A DNA stretch of 64,000 bases, taken from positions 558,001 through 622,000 of the forward strand of contig SEFP01000001.1 in the NCBI GenBank assembly GCA_004144185.1, written 5' to 3'. Positions within the stretch are counted from its first letter, which is position 1, and each line of letters starts with the position of its first letter. The position numbers and the translations under genes are program-made. The notes beneath the pieces were generated by a model, which did no database searches, had not been told where the DNA came from, and saw only the letters and a program-made list of their open reading frames with translations. Positions 25,268-34,109 of this stretch are shown here, piece by piece. The stretch is from Sphingobacteriales bacterium (GTDB taxonomy: Bacteria > Bacteroidota > Bacteroidia > Chitinophagales > Chitinophagaceae).

Positions 25268-25302
25268 GATAGCGGACAACTGATAATGGATAGTGAATAG
25301 TG
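25268..25302. repeat. Five tandem degenerate heptamers, consensus GATARTG
   Basis: Units at 25268, 25275, 25282, 25289 and 25296 follow a strict 7-bp phase (on the minus strand CACTATT, CACTATC, CATTATC and two weaker copies). Further CACTATC-like sequence occurs at 25425-25445 near the sigma factor promoter. The array lies between the divergent promoters of the acyl-CoA dehydrogenase and the sigma factor gene. Confidence 0.6.
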
Positions 25303-25439
25303 ATTTTCCGGAAGGTTGTTTTCTCTATTGGTGTGAGTGTCACCTAACCAGCCCCCCCTCTGCATTTCAGCCTCTATTACTTCAACGAGAAGAATTTATG
25401 CTATCTGCATACAGGCCACACAGGTATTCACTATCCACT

Positions 25440-25447
25440 TATCTTTG
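25440..25447 (+). promoter_or_regulatory. -7 box TATCTTTG of the ECF sigma factor gene
   Basis: Exact TAnnTTTG match ending 3 nt before GTG 25451, implying a leaderless transcript. Confidence 0.55.
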
Positions 25448-25450
25448 GTT

Positions 25451-26014
25451 GTGCCCCGCTCCGACGCCCATCTCACTGAAGACGAACTGCTCCAACAGTT
25501 CCGAAAAACGGGCGATACCTATTGGCTGGGACAGGTGCTGCAAATGCACACGGTACTGCTGCTCGGGGTGGCGATGAAATACCTGAAAGAGGCCGAAAGT
25601 GCCGCCGATGCGGTGCAGACAGTTTTTCTGAAGGCCCTGACGCATTTTCCGCAGGACGAAATGCGCAACGTAAAAGGCTGGCTGTACATTTTGGTGCGCA
25701 ATTATTGCCTGCAACTGCTGCGTGAAAAAGTGTATCACGCGCCGGTCGAAGCCATTGATACCTCCCCGGCCATCGATCCGGAAACGCCGGATGAAGCTGC
25801 CTGGGAAAAAGAATACACCCTGCAACAACTGGAAGCCGGCCTGGCGCGCCTGCCCGCCGAACAGCGTACGGTCATCGATCTGTTTTACCTGCAACGCAAA
25901 AGCTACGCAGAGGTACAATCCCTTACCGGCTACACCTTCGGGCAGGTTAAAAGTTACATTCAAAACGGCAAGCGGGCCCTCCGGCTCCTGCTGCAATCCA
26001 AACGTACCGTCTGA
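25451..26014 (+). CDS. ECF-type RNA polymerase sigma factor
   Basis: A 187-residue sigma-70 family factor with regions 2 and 4 only. Region 2: AADAVQTVFLKALTHFP and GWLYILVRNYCLQLLRE (-10 binding helix). Region 4: LPAEQRTVIDLFYLQRKSYAEV with the helix-turn-helix GYTFGQVKSYIQNGKRALR. The open frame reaches back to 25337 but lacks a good start; GTG 25451 gives the usual ECF length and directly follows the promoter box. The next gene overlaps its stop and encodes a membrane protein that is probably its anti-sigma factor. Target genes are unknown. Confidence 0.88.
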   Translation: MPRSDAHLTEDELLQQFRKTGDTYWLGQVLQMHTVLLLGVAMKYLKEAESAADAVQTVFLKALTHFPQDEMRNVKGWLYILVRNYCLQLLREKVYHAPVEAIDTSPAIDPETPDEAAWEKEYTLQQLEAGLARLPAEQRTVIDLFYLQRKSYAEVQSLTGYTFGQVKSYIQNGKRALRLLLQSKRTV

Positions 26015-26367
26015 TGATGCCTCCGGAACATCCTTTCCTACCCGGCCAGTCGCCCGACGATGAGACCCTGCTGGCATACGCCGAAGGCCGTTTGTCGCCG
26101 GAGCAATCGCATGCAGTGGAACGCTGGCTGGCCACTGAAACCCCCGAAGCGGAGGCAATCGAAGGCCTGCAACTGCTGGAATCCCAGACGACACGGGCGC
26201 TTCAGAAACGAATCAACAACCGGGTGGCCCTTTCCACGCGCCGGAATCGCCGCGAGCGACGCCAACAACCCATCTCCCAACGTTGGGTCATCACAGCAGT
26301 AGCCACCATCCTAGGATTGCTTTTACTAGCTGCTCTATACTTTTTCGTGTTCCGGAAAACCAGCTAA
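26014..26367 (+). CDS. Small membrane protein, probable anti-sigma factor
   Basis: A 117-residue protein whose ATG overlaps the last base of the sigma factor stop (TGATG), so both are translationally coupled. The N-terminal half (DDETLLAYAEGRLSPEQSHAVERWLA) has the helical pattern of an anti-sigma domain: E-LL-Y--G-L----- A-E-WL. A very basic stretch (RRNRRERRQQ) precedes a single membrane helix at about 91-113 and a short FRKTS tail, placing the N-terminus in the cytoplasm. The zinc-binding HxxxCxxC motif is absent, as in many Bacteroidota members. Function inferred from pairing and shape, not from a known family. Confidence 0.7.
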   Translation: MMPPEHPFLPGQSPDDETLLAYAEGRLSPEQSHAVERWLATETPEAEAIEGLQLLESQTTRALQKRINNRVALSTRRNRRERRQQPISQRWVITAVATILGLLLLAALYFFVFRKTS

Positions 26368-26473
26368 TTTTTCCGGGAATCCCCGCTTCCTCATTCCTGG
26401 CCGGATCGGCTGATTCAAAGGCTGCAAGAATGCAGTTTGGACTTTAAACGGCCGTTTCCGGAATTTTACACTC

Positions 26474-27712
26474 ATGACTGCCTCACCCCTTACCGGTAAA
26501 AAAATCATCCTGGCCGTAACCGGCTCGATTGCTGCGTATAAAACACCGTCGCTGGTCCGGCTGCTGGTCAAGGCCGGGGCCGACATCCGGGTCCTGATGA
26601 CGGCGGCGGCGGCGGATATGGTCTCGCCGCTGGTGCTGGCCACCCTTTCCAAACATCCGGTACACCAGTCGGTTCACAACGGCAGCGACTGGGCCAATCA
26701 TGTCGAATTGGGTCTTTGGGCCGATGCGATGCTGGTGGCACCCTGTAGTGCCAACTCGCTGGCGAAGCTGGCGCATGGCCTCTGCGATACCGTTGTAAGC
26801 GCGGTGTATTTATCGGCACGATGCCCGGTGTTTGTCGCACCGGCGATGGATGCCGATATGTGGGCACATCCGTCCACCCAAGCCAATGTCGCCACGCTCA
26901 AAACCTACGGCAACCATCTGGTTCCGGTAGGTTTTGGCGAGCTGGCCTCCGGACTGGTCGGTGAAGGCCGGATGGCCGAACCCGAAGAATTGGTCGGCTG
27001 TCTGGGAGATTTTTTCCGGAATGCCCAAGCCGCCCGTCCCCTGGCCGGGAAGCAGGCGCTGGTTACGGCTGGCCCAACGTATGAGCGCATTGATCCGGTG
27101 CGGTTCATCGGTAATTTCTCGACCGGAAAAATGGGCATTGCCATTGCAGAAGCGTTGGCTGAAGCCGGGGCCACCGTGCAGCTGGTGTTGGGGCCGACAC
27201 ACCTGTCGGCGCAGCATCCGGGTATCACCACACATCGGGTTGAATCGGCGCAGGCCATGTACGACCAGTGTTTGAATCTGTTTCCGGCCTGCACGGTAGC
27301 CGTGATGGCTGCAGCGGTGGCCGATTACCGGCCGGTAGAACAGGCCGCTTCCAAAATAAAAAAGGCGGCTGATGCGTTCCAGCTTTCATTGACGCAGAAT
27401 CCGGATATCCTGGCGCAGTTGGGACGGCTGAAGAAACCGTATCAGTACCTGGTGGGATTTGCGTTGGAAACCCATAACGAGGAAGCCTATGCACAGGAAA
27501 AACGAGTCCGGAAAGCAGCCGATCTGATCGTGTTAAACTCTTTGCAAGATGCCGGTGCAGGCTTTGCTACCGATACCAATAAAGTGAACTTTGTAACCCG
27601 TCAGGGCATTGAGCGGCTTCCGCTGATGCCCAAGACTGAAGTCGCCCATGAAATTGTGCAGTTTATTCTCCAAAACCTCCCGGCTCCCCGCATTGAAACG
27701 CCTGTTGCTTAG
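26474..27712 (+). CDS. coaBC: Bifunctional phosphopantothenoylcysteine decarboxylase / synthase CoaBC
   Basis: Makes 4'-phosphopantetheine for coenzyme A: CoaB joins cysteine to phosphopantothenate, CoaC decarboxylates it. The 412-residue chain shows the CoaC flavin half first ([16 protein letters not shown], the active-site His in NHVELG, and PAMDADMW as the substrate clamp), then the CoaB half from about residue 190 ([54 protein letters not shown], and VGFALET). The clamp reads PAMD rather than the PAMN of E. coli, a variant of uncertain effect. It leads a cluster with DUF4835, DUF4296 and recN. Confidence 0.96.
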   Translation: MTASPLTGKKIILAVTGSIAAYKTPSLVRLLVKAGADIRVLMTAAAADMVSPLVLATLSKHPVHQSVHNGSDWANHVELGLWADAMLVAPCSANSLAKLAHGLCDTVVSAVYLSARCPVFVAPAMDADMWAHPSTQANVATLKTYGNHLVPVGFGELASGLVGEGRMAEPEELVGCLGDFFRNAQAARPLAGKQALVTAGPTYERIDPVRFIGNFSTGKMGIAIAEALAEAGATVQLVLGPTHLSAQHPGITTHRVESAQAMYDQCLNLFPACTVAVMAAAVADYRPVEQAASKIKKAADAFQLSLTQNPDILAQLGRLKKPYQYLVGFALETHNEEAYAQEKRVRKAADLIVLNSLQDAGAGFATDTNKVNFVTRQGIERLPLMPKTEVAHEIVQFILQNLPAPRIETPVA

Positions 27713-28616
27713 TCTTCTGTGCTGGATGGCGTCCGGATTGGTGCATGCACAGGAATTTGTGTGCAAGGTATCGGTGTTGCACGCGGCCATCCGCAATACC
27801 GATGCGCAGGTATTTACTACCATGGAACGGTCGATCTCCGACTTTATGAACGGCCGGAAATGGACCTCGGATGCGTTTCTTCCGGAAGAGCGAATCCCGA
27901 TTAATATCCTGCTCAACCTGACCGAGAAAAGCGGCGATGATATCTATGCCGCCAAGCTGACCATCAATGCGTCCCGGCCGGTATACAACACCTCCTACAC
28001 CTCGCCTACGGTCAATTTTCTGGACCAGAATGTCAGCTTCCGGTATTCGCAGTTTGCGCCGCTCAATTTTGATGATAACCGGGTAGCCGGCAACGATGCG
28101 TTATCCTCCAATCTGACTGCGATCCTGGCGTATTACGCGTATCTGACGCTGGGGCTGGACTACGATTCGTTTTCGCCCAACGGTGGAGAAGCGATGTTCA
28201 AAAAGGCACAGAACGTGGTCTCCAATGCACCGGAAAATGCTGCTGCAATCAAAGGCTGGATGGCGTCTGAAAGCCAGCGCAACCGGTACTGGCTGATTGA
28301 CCAGTTGCTGAACCCACGGTTCCGGGCGTTTCGACAGTACTGGTATGAGATGCACCGGCTGGGCCTGGACTACCTGTACAGCAAACCCGAGCAGGGACGC
28401 GATAAGGTGTTGTCCGGCATTCCGGCCTTGGCGCAGCTGCAACGCGACAATCCGGGATCGATGCTGCTGCTGTTCTTCTTCAGTGCCAAAGTAGACGAGT
28501 ACGTAAAAATCCTGGGACAGATTCCCCGGGATGCACGGGCGGTTTACATTCCGAAACTGGTGCAGGCCGACGAAAACGGCGTTTTGAATACCCGTAAATA
28601 CGAAGCGCTGAAGTAA
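27693..28616 (+). CDS. DUF4835 family exported protein
   Basis: A roughly 307-residue protein that matches the Bacteroidota-only DUF4835 family, known to sit between coaBC and recN. The start TTG 27693 opens a signal peptide ([20 protein letters not shown]) and overlaps coaBC by 20 nt; an ATG at 27648 would place 15 extra residues before it. Family marks include QVFTTMERSISDFMNGRKWT, PINILLNL, NFLDQNVSFRYSQFAPLNFDD and YAYLTLGLDYDSFSP. The family is of unknown function; the exported state and conserved aromatic pattern suggest a periplasmic or outer-membrane part. The next gene starts in its stop codon. Confidence 0.85.
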   Translation: MKRLLLSLLCWMASGLVHAQEFVCKVSVLHAAIRNTDAQVFTTMERSISDFMNGRKWTSDAFLPEERIPINILLNLTEKSGDDIYAAKLTINASRPVYNTSYTSPTVNFLDQNVSFRYSQFAPLNFDDNRVAGNDALSSNLTAILAYYAYLTLGLDYDSFSPNGGEAMFKKAQNVVSNAPENAAAIKGWMASESQRNRYWLIDQLLNPRFRAFRQYWYEMHRLGLDYLYSKPEQGRDKVLSGIPALAQLQRDNPGSMLLLFFFSAKVDEYVKILGQIPRDARAVYIPKLVQADENGVLNTRKYEALK

Positions 28617-28972
28617 TGCGAAACGGATTGCTATGCCTGCTGCTCGGACTGCTTTCGGCCTGTGGGACGGATACCCCGCCCCTTCCGGAAGACCAGATGG
28701 CCGCGTTACTGACGGATGTCCACCTGGCAGAAGTGCGAGCCACCCAGATTCCGGACAGCCTGGGCGAAAAATACATGGGTCGCAATCTCGACTCGCTGGC
28801 CGTGTACTACCAGGCTATTTTCCGGCACCATCAACTCGATGAAACTCGTTTCCGGAAGGCACTCGACTGGTATCTGGCCCACCCGGCGGCCCTTGACAGC
28901 GCGTACAAGAAAGCAGTAGTCGGTATGGATCGGCAACTGGGCAGTCCACCCCCACCACCGTCGCAATCCTAA
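28616..28972 (+). CDS. DUF4296 lipoprotein
   Basis: A 118-residue lipoprotein with lipobox LLSAC (cysteine about residue 16). The mature part (LPEDQMAALLTDVHLAEVRAT, then YYQAIFRHHQLDETRFRKALDWYLAHP) is the helical DUF4296 domain, found only in Bacteroidota. It ends in a proline run (PPPPPSQS). Its ATG overlaps the TAA of the DUF4835 gene, so the two are coupled, hinting at a shared envelope task. A hairpin terminator follows at 29001. Confidence 0.85.
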   Translation: MRNGLLCLLLGLLSACGTDTPPLPEDQMAALLTDVHLAEVRATQIPDSLGEKYMGRNLDSLAVYYQAIFRHHQLDETRFRKALDWYLAHPAALDSAYKKAVVGMDRQLGSPPPPPSQS

Positions 28973-29000
28973 CAGCGGCTTTCATTCCGCGCTTAAAAAG

Positions 29001-29024
29001 AACGATCCGGAAGGATCGGTTTTT
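29001..29024 (+). terminator. Short terminator before recN
   Basis: Stem CGATCC/GGATCG (29003-29008 with 29013-29018), loop GGAA, then five T. Short but well placed between DUF4296 and the recN promoter. Confidence 0.6.
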
Positions 29025-29048
29025 GAGGGGTCTCCGGCCATAAAGGGG

Positions 29049-29056
29049 TATCTTTG
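29049..29056 (+). promoter_or_regulatory. -7 box TATCTTTG of recN
   Basis: Exact TAnnTTTG match, 22 nt before ATG 29079. Confidence 0.6.
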
Positions 29057-29078
29057 AAAGTCATTTTCTTTTGCTCAG

Positions 29079-30749
29079 ATGCTCCAAAAACTGGATATCC
29101 GCAACTACGCCATCATCGATTCGCTGACGCTGGAGCCGGATGCCCACCTCAATACCGTTACCGGCGAAACCGGTGCGGGAAAGTCTATTATTCTGGGGGC
29201 CCTTTCGCTGATTCTGGGCGAACGGGCCGATACCTCCATGCTGATTTACAAAGACCGTAAATGCAGTATTGAAGCCGTTTTTGATACGTCCGGAAACACC
29301 GCTTTTGCACAGGCCCTTCAGGCCGCCGAACTCGATGAAGAACCGGATAGCAAGTGCATTATCCGTCGCGAAATTGCCACGTCCGGAAAAAGCCGGGCCT
29401 TTGTCAACGACACCCCGGTAACCCTGGCAGTCCTCCACGATCTGACCTCACTGCTGGTAGATCTGCACCAGCAGTTCGACCACCTGGCGTTGCAGAACGA
29501 CCATTTTGCGCTCGATGTAACCGATGCGCTGGCCGGAGCCTTTCCGTTGCGCCAGACCTACCAGAAAGCCTGGCAGCAGTACCGCAAGGCCGAGCAGACC
29601 TTACAGACCTTGCTGGCGCGGCAAAGCCAGTGGCAGCAGGAAGCCGATTACAAACAGTTTTTGTATGACGAGCTATACAGCGCCGGTTTTAAAGCCGGGG
29701 AAATTGAAGCCGCCGACCAGCAACTGCGGCAGGTGGCTCATACCGAGAAGATTTTAAGCGTGCTGCAAATGAGCCTGCACGTACTCGATGAAGGTGAACA
29801 GCCCCTTTTACAGGAGTTCCGGCGCACCACCCAGCAGCTGAACGGCATTTCCGGAATCTTCCCGGCCGTAGATCCGATTGTAGCCCGGATGAACACCGCT
29901 TTTGTGGAACTCCGTGACCTAACCGATGAACTGTCTCAACTGGAAGCAACGCTGCCTCTCGACCCGGCCGAAGCGGCACTGTTGCAGGAACGATTTGATC
30001 TGGGATACAAGCTGCTTAAAAAGCACGGGCTGACGACTACCGATGAACTTCTAGACTTGCAGGCCCGGCTGGAGCACGATTTACAGGCCTCGCTGGATCT
30101 GGGCGACGCCATTGAAGCCAACCGGGCAGAGGTAGATGCCAGCCGCGCCAAGATGCTGAAAGCCGGTGAAAAACTAACAGCCGCCCGCACCAAGATTGCA
30201 CCGGACCTGTCCAAAAAAATAACCCATTTGCTGGGACTGGTCGGAATGCCCAACGCACGGCTGGAGCTGCGTGTTGCAGCGCTTAAAGAGCCCCAGAGTC
30301 TGGGTATGGATGCGGTAGCGCTGTTACTCGACGCCAACAAATCCGGTCATTTTGTGCCAGTGCAGAAGGCGGCTTCCGGAGGTGAAATGGCCCGGATTAT
30401 GCTGTGTATTAAAAGCCTGACCGCCCGTGCGATGCACTTACCGACCCTTATTTTTGATGAGGTAGACACCGGGATTTCCGGAGAGGCAGCCCGACAGGTC
30501 GGCTTGCTGCTCAAAGAGCTCTCAAGCTACCATCAGGTGATCTGCATTACCCACCAGCCACAGGTTGCTGCACGGGGCAGCCGCCATTATTTTGTGTTTA
30601 AAGAAGCCGGCGGTAACGCCCGCATCAACACCCAGATCCGCGTGTTGCAACCCGACGAGCGGGTATCTGCTATCGCGCGGATGATCGGCGGCGAACAACC
30701 TTCTGCTGCTGCGCTGGAGAACGCCCGCGAACTGGTCGAGAGTTTATAG
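29079..30749 (+). CDS. recN: DNA repair protein RecN
   Basis: An SMC-like ATPase that gathers broken DNA ends for RecA-dependent repair. The 556-residue chain has the Walker A motif GETGAGKS at 29-36 near the N-terminus, a central coiled coil (about 155-370, rich in E, Q, L and A), then the ABC signature KAASGGEMARIMLCIK and Walker B PTLIFDEVDTGISG, followed by ITHQPQVAA. MLQKLDIRNYAIID is the classic start. It has its own promoter and is the last of the coaBC-recN cluster, which is conserved in this phylum. Confidence 0.97.
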   Translation: MLQKLDIRNYAIIDSLTLEPDAHLNTVTGETGAGKSIILGALSLILGERADTSMLIYKDRKCSIEAVFDTSGNTAFAQALQAAELDEEPDSKCIIRREIATSGKSRAFVNDTPVTLAVLHDLTSLLVDLHQQFDHLALQNDHFALDVTDALAGAFPLRQTYQKAWQQYRKAEQTLQTLLARQSQWQQEADYKQFLYDELYSAGFKAGEIEAADQQLRQVAHTEKILSVLQMSLHVLDEGEQPLLQEFRRTTQQLNGISGIFPAVDPIVARMNTAFVELRDLTDELSQLEATLPLDPAEAALLQERFDLGYKLLKKHGLTTTDELLDLQARLEHDLQASLDLGDAIEANRAEVDASRAKMLKAGEKLTAARTKIAPDLSKKITHLLGLVGMPNARLELRVAALKEPQSLGMDAVALLLDANKSGHFVPVQKAASGGEMARIMLCIKSLTARAMHLPTLIFDEVDTGISGEAARQVGLLLKELSSYHQVICITHQPQVAARGSRHYFVFKEAGGNARINTQIRVLQPDERVSAIARMIGGEQPSAAALENARELVESL

Positions 30750-30797
30750 GAAACTATCTTTTCAAATAGGAAGATCTAAAAAATTTCTGTACTGTCC

Positions 30798-31229
30798 TTG
30801 GAAAGCTGTTTCGACCTGAAGCTTTTGGATCTCCATTGGATTCAAAATACAGATGATCCATACGACCTCTGTGCACATGGGCATGTCCTTGTGAAGATTG
30901 GCACTGAGATCGTTTCGGATCAAAACAGTCTGTATGTTACGGTAAGTGCAACTGCTCTGTATCTGATGAGAACGCTTACAAGCAATTATCAGGAAGGCGA
31001 TTATTTTAGCCAGCTTCTGCCTTGTTGCGGCCACTCTCTTATAGTTGACGAAGCAAAAGGAAATGTTCTGATCTGTGGTTGCTCCAGCGGGATTGACTGG
31101 ACGATCCTTCATAGAGAAGATAACACCATTGAGCACAGATCAAACAACGGTCAGGTAGCAGCCATCAGCAAGGACGCGTATCAGAAGCTGGTGTTCGATT
31201 TTGCCGATCAGGTTGACCAGTTCTATTAG
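30798..31229 (+). CDS. Orphan protein, possibly an immunity-type protein, in an A+T-rich patch
   Basis: I do not recognise the family firmly. The 143-residue soluble protein has DLCAHGHVLVKIGTE, YLMRTLTSNYQEGD, LLPCCGHSLIVDE and CGCSSGIDW, and ends FADQVDQFY. The compact fold and PCCG plus CSSGIDW pattern recall small immunity-like proteins of contact-toxin systems, but this is from memory and weak. The start is unclear: no ATG fits, and TTG 30798 is used. The DNA from 30750 to 31350 is more A+T-rich than its neighbours and lacks TTCCGGAA, suggesting recent arrival. After the stop, 31250-31340 keeps another coding-like stretch (RDIFYFGKNGNSYEGID) without a start. Confidence 0.55.
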   Translation: MESCFDLKLLDLHWIQNTDDPYDLCAHGHVLVKIGTEIVSDQNSLYVTVSATALYLMRTLTSNYQEGDYFSQLLPCCGHSLIVDEAKGNVLICGCSSGIDWTILHREDNTIEHRSNNGQVAAISKDAYQKLVFDFADQVDQFY

Positions 31230-31353
31230 TCCTCTTCACCCAAGATACTCCCGATGGATGAAGAGGACAGAAAGGGATATCTTCTATTTTGGAAAGAATG
31301 GAAACAGCTACGAGGGCATTGATTTAAAGAACCTGGATTCCGTATGTGCGTTT

Positions 31354-31773
31354 TTACGCAGGCCGGTATTCGCCGTCGCCCTCCTGATCCCAGAACCGGA
31401 CCCGGTTGGCAGTTACTTTCACCATGCAGATATCGGGCGTTTCCAGTCCCTGCGGAAACCACCGATTCAGTTCCTCAACCCAATGATCGGCCATCATGCT
31501 TTTCTGGGTAATCACGCTGGCATCGCCATAGCATTCTACAAACAACATGTCTGGAGTCTGGTAGGTGAGTGTTGCGTGCGGATGATTCTGAATCTGACGC
31601 ACCTTGTTGCTGTCGAGATAGGTAAAGAACCAGGATGTCCCGTCGTACTCCACCTGTCCGTTGTTGCTCATAGGTCGGGTATGCTGGGTTCCCCGGCCAT
31701 CCGTGGTGGTCATCATGCAGAAGTCGAGATTTTTCATCTTCGCTGCCAGGCTTTTAAGCGAAACGGTTTTCAT
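31354..31773 (-). CDS. Pyridoxamine 5'-phosphate oxidase-like (general stress 26) flavoprotein
   Basis: A 139-residue split-barrel protein of the PNPOx-like family. It keeps DFCMMTTTDGRGTQHTRPM, SWFFTYLDSNKVRQIQNHPHATLTY and ADHWVEELNRWFPQG, as in the general stress protein 26 group, which bind FMN or FAD; most have no proven substrate, and some bind F420 or haem in other phyla. A TACCTTTT box lies next to the start (31777-31784, minus). It stands alone, divergent from the ABC transporter operon. Confidence 0.85.
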   Translation of the reverse strand: MKTVSLKSLAAKMKNLDFCMMTTTDGRGTQHTRPMSNNGQVEYDGTSWFFTYLDSNKVRQIQNHPHATLTYQTPDMLFVECYGDASVITQKSMMADHWVEELNRWFPQGLETPDICMVKVTANRVRFWDQEGDGEYRPA

Positions 31774-31903
31774 AGAAAAAAGGTATTGCGTGTACAGGCC
31801 CGTCCAAAGACCATGCCGGTTGCAGGCCCACCCTGTTCCGGAAACGAATCGCCCGCCTTACCTTTCACCGCATTCCCAACCAGTTGCTTAAACATTCCAC
31901 GCT

Positions 31904-32677
31904 ATGATTGAAGTTCAGGCTATTTCCAAGCAATACCCGGGTAGTACGAAAAAATCCAAGGCCCCTGAACAGATTGCCGACCGTCGATACGCGGTAGACC
32001 AGGTGAGTTTTACCTGCACCCCCGGCCGGATTTATTCGTTGCTCGGTCCCAACGGCGCAGGCAAGACGACCACGCTGCGCATGATTGCCACGCTGATTCA
32101 ACCTACTTCCGGACGCATTCTGGTAAACGGGTATGATACCGTACAGCAATCGGAAGACGTGCGTCGGCGGATCGGCTTTCTGACCGGCTCGACCAACCTC
32201 TATGACCGGATGACGCCTACGGAAACGGTCAAATACTTTGCCGACCTCTACCGGATGCCGGCAGATCAGTTCCGGAAGCGGAAAGAGCTGCTGTTTGACC
32301 AGCTGGGCATCAACTCGTTTTTAAACAAGCGCATCAGCCAGCTTTCGACCGGTATGAAGCAGAAAGTCTCTATTGCCCGGACCATGATTCATGACCCGGA
32401 CGTAGTCGTCTTCGACGAGCCGACTTCCGGACTGGACGTGATTACCGCCAGCAGCATCATCGATCTGATCCGCGATTGCAAGGCCGCCGGCAAGACCGTC
32501 ATTTTCTCCTCGCATATCATGAGTGAAGTGGACCTGTTGAGCGATGAACTGGCCATCATCAACAGCGGAAAAATCATCTACAACGATACGATGGCGCAGT
32601 TTCGCCAGGAAGCCGGCACCGAATCGCTGACTGCTGCTTTTATCCGAATCATTCAAACCAGTACCGCAGCCCTATGA
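31904..32677 (+). CDS. ABC transporter ATP-binding protein (NatA-like)
   Basis: A 257-residue ATPase of the NatA/CcmA group. Walker A is LLGPNGAGKTTT, the Q-loop region GFLTGSTNLYDRMTP, the signature QLSTGMKQKVSIAR, Walker B DVVVFDEPTSGLDV and the switch His in FSSHIMSEV. An unusual insertion (residues about 13-30, STKKSKAPEQIADRR) lies between the first strand and the core. It overlaps the permease gene by 4 nt (ATGA), so the two form one exporter. NatAB exports Na+ in Bacillus, but the substrate here is not fixed by sequence. Possible TACCTTTC box at 31859-31866. Confidence 0.92.
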   Translation: MIEVQAISKQYPGSTKKSKAPEQIADRRYAVDQVSFTCTPGRIYSLLGPNGAGKTTTLRMIATLIQPTSGRILVNGYDTVQQSEDVRRRIGFLTGSTNLYDRMTPTETVKYFADLYRMPADQFRKRKELLFDQLGINSFLNKRISQLSTGMKQKVSIARTMIHDPDVVVFDEPTSGLDVITASSIIDLIRDCKAAGKTVIFSSHIMSEVDLLSDELAIINSGKIIYNDTMAQFRQEAGTESLTAAFIRIIQTSTAAL

Positions 32678-33852
32678 ACACGATCCTGACGATTTTCCGG
32701 AAGGAAATGACGACGACCCTGCGCGACCGGCGTACGCTCATCTCGGCGATTTTGCTGCCTGTGCTGGCAATGCCGCTGCTGCTGTTGGGCATCACCAAGT
32801 TCAGCAAGGTCATGGCCGAGAAAGAAGCGACCAAAACCCTGCGGATCGTACTCAACCATGCCCCGGAGGCACTGCAACAGCAATTCCGGAAGGCACCCGG
32901 ATTTACGCTGCTTCCGCAGATGACTCTGGCAGCGGCACGGGATTCGGTAACTTCAGAGGCGTATGACGCAGTGCTCGATTTTGATCCGGCCTTTGAAAGC
33001 AGCATCGACAGCCTGCAGTCCGGACAGGTTGCCTTCTACTATAAAAGCACCAATACTACTGTCGAAGACCGGGTTTCGCAGGTGCTGGATGCCTACAAGG
33101 CCGACTTGTTGAAAGCCCGTTTTCAGCGGTTGAATCTGGAACCGGCCATGCTGGAGCCGCTGACGCTGCGTACTGTAAACGTGGCCTCCAAGCAGGAACA
33201 GCTGGGTATGATGGCGGGCGGCTTTTTGCCGTATGTATTTATCCTGTTTTGCTTTATGGCCTGTATGTATCCGGCGCTGGATCTGATTACCGGCGAGAAA
33301 GAAAAAGGCACCCTCGAAACCCTGTTGACCACACCGGCGTCCCGGTTTCAGATTCTATTGGGTAAAGTACTGACCATTGGCGTGGTAGGGGTTTTTGCAG
33401 CCGTGATGACGATTGTAGGCATGTTTGCAGCGTTGCGGTTGTTTGAAGGCATTCCCCCTGAAGTGCTGCGTGCGATGGAGGATATTCTAAGCCTTCGGTT
33501 TGTACTGCTGCTTTTCGGGATGCTGGTTCCGCTCAGCTTGTTTTTTGCCGGCCTTCTTTCAGCCATTGTGATCCGCGCCAGCAGTTTCAAGGAAGCGCAG
33601 ACGTTTGTAAGCCCGATGATGTTTGTCGTCATTGTACCGGCTATGATGGCGCTGATTCCGGGGGTGCGGCTAACGTGGCAGACAGCGGCCATTCCGATTC
33701 TGAATATCGCACTTGCCACCAAAGACATTACAGCCGGCACCATTCATTACGGCCAGTATGCACTGTTGGTGATTTCCCTGCTGATAGCGGCGCTGCTGGC
33801 ATTGGCCATTAGCGTGCGGCAGTTTTCCAAAGAAGGAAATATCCTGAAGTAA
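32674..33852 (+). CDS. ABC transporter permease (NatB/ABC-2 type)
   Basis: A 392-residue membrane protein. It starts with the ABC-2 coupling segment IFRKEMTTTLRDRRTLISAI and one membrane helix, then a 150-residue periplasmic domain (about 40-180), then five helices; DLITGEKEKGTLETLLTTPA is the typical cytoplasmic coupling loop before helix 3. This is the NatB layout. The start overlaps the ATPase stop. A terminator with a long stem follows at 33881. Confidence 0.9.
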   Translation: MNTILTIFRKEMTTTLRDRRTLISAILLPVLAMPLLLLGITKFSKVMAEKEATKTLRIVLNHAPEALQQQFRKAPGFTLLPQMTLAAARDSVTSEAYDAVLDFDPAFESSIDSLQSGQVAFYYKSTNTTVEDRVSQVLDAYKADLLKARFQRLNLEPAMLEPLTLRTVNVASKQEQLGMMAGGFLPYVFILFCFMACMYPALDLITGEKEKGTLETLLTTPASRFQILLGKVLTIGVVGVFAAVMTIVGMFAALRLFEGIPPEVLRAMEDILSLRFVLLLFGMLVPLSLFFAGLLSAIVIRASSFKEAQTFVSPMMFVVIVPAMMALIPGVRLTWQTAAIPILNIALATKDITAGTIHYGQYALLVISLLIAALLALAISVRQFSKEGNILK

Positions 33853-33880
33853 GCAGTACCGGAATTTTCCCCAACCTTTT

Positions 33881-33930
33881 AGGACGGTGTTCTGTGGCTT
33901 CAAAGGAGGCCATAAAACACTGTCCTTTTT
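33881..33930 (+). terminator. Terminator of the ABC transporter operon
   Basis: Long imperfect stem AGGACGGTGTT.../...AACACTGTCCT (33881-33900 with about 33906-33926) ending in five T. Confidence 0.75.
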
Positions 33931-34109
33931 ATGTATTGAAAGTCCCTGTCGCAGGCAAACGGAGTGTGCTAAGGAGGCTCAGGTGTACGCAACGTAGTTT
34001 AACCCTGACCCAACATTCCCGCACTCATTTTGGCACTCAAAAACCGCTGGCAAGTCAAAAATTTTGCAGTAGTAAGCCACCTTTGCCGACTTTTTGAACC
34101 TTTTTAGAC

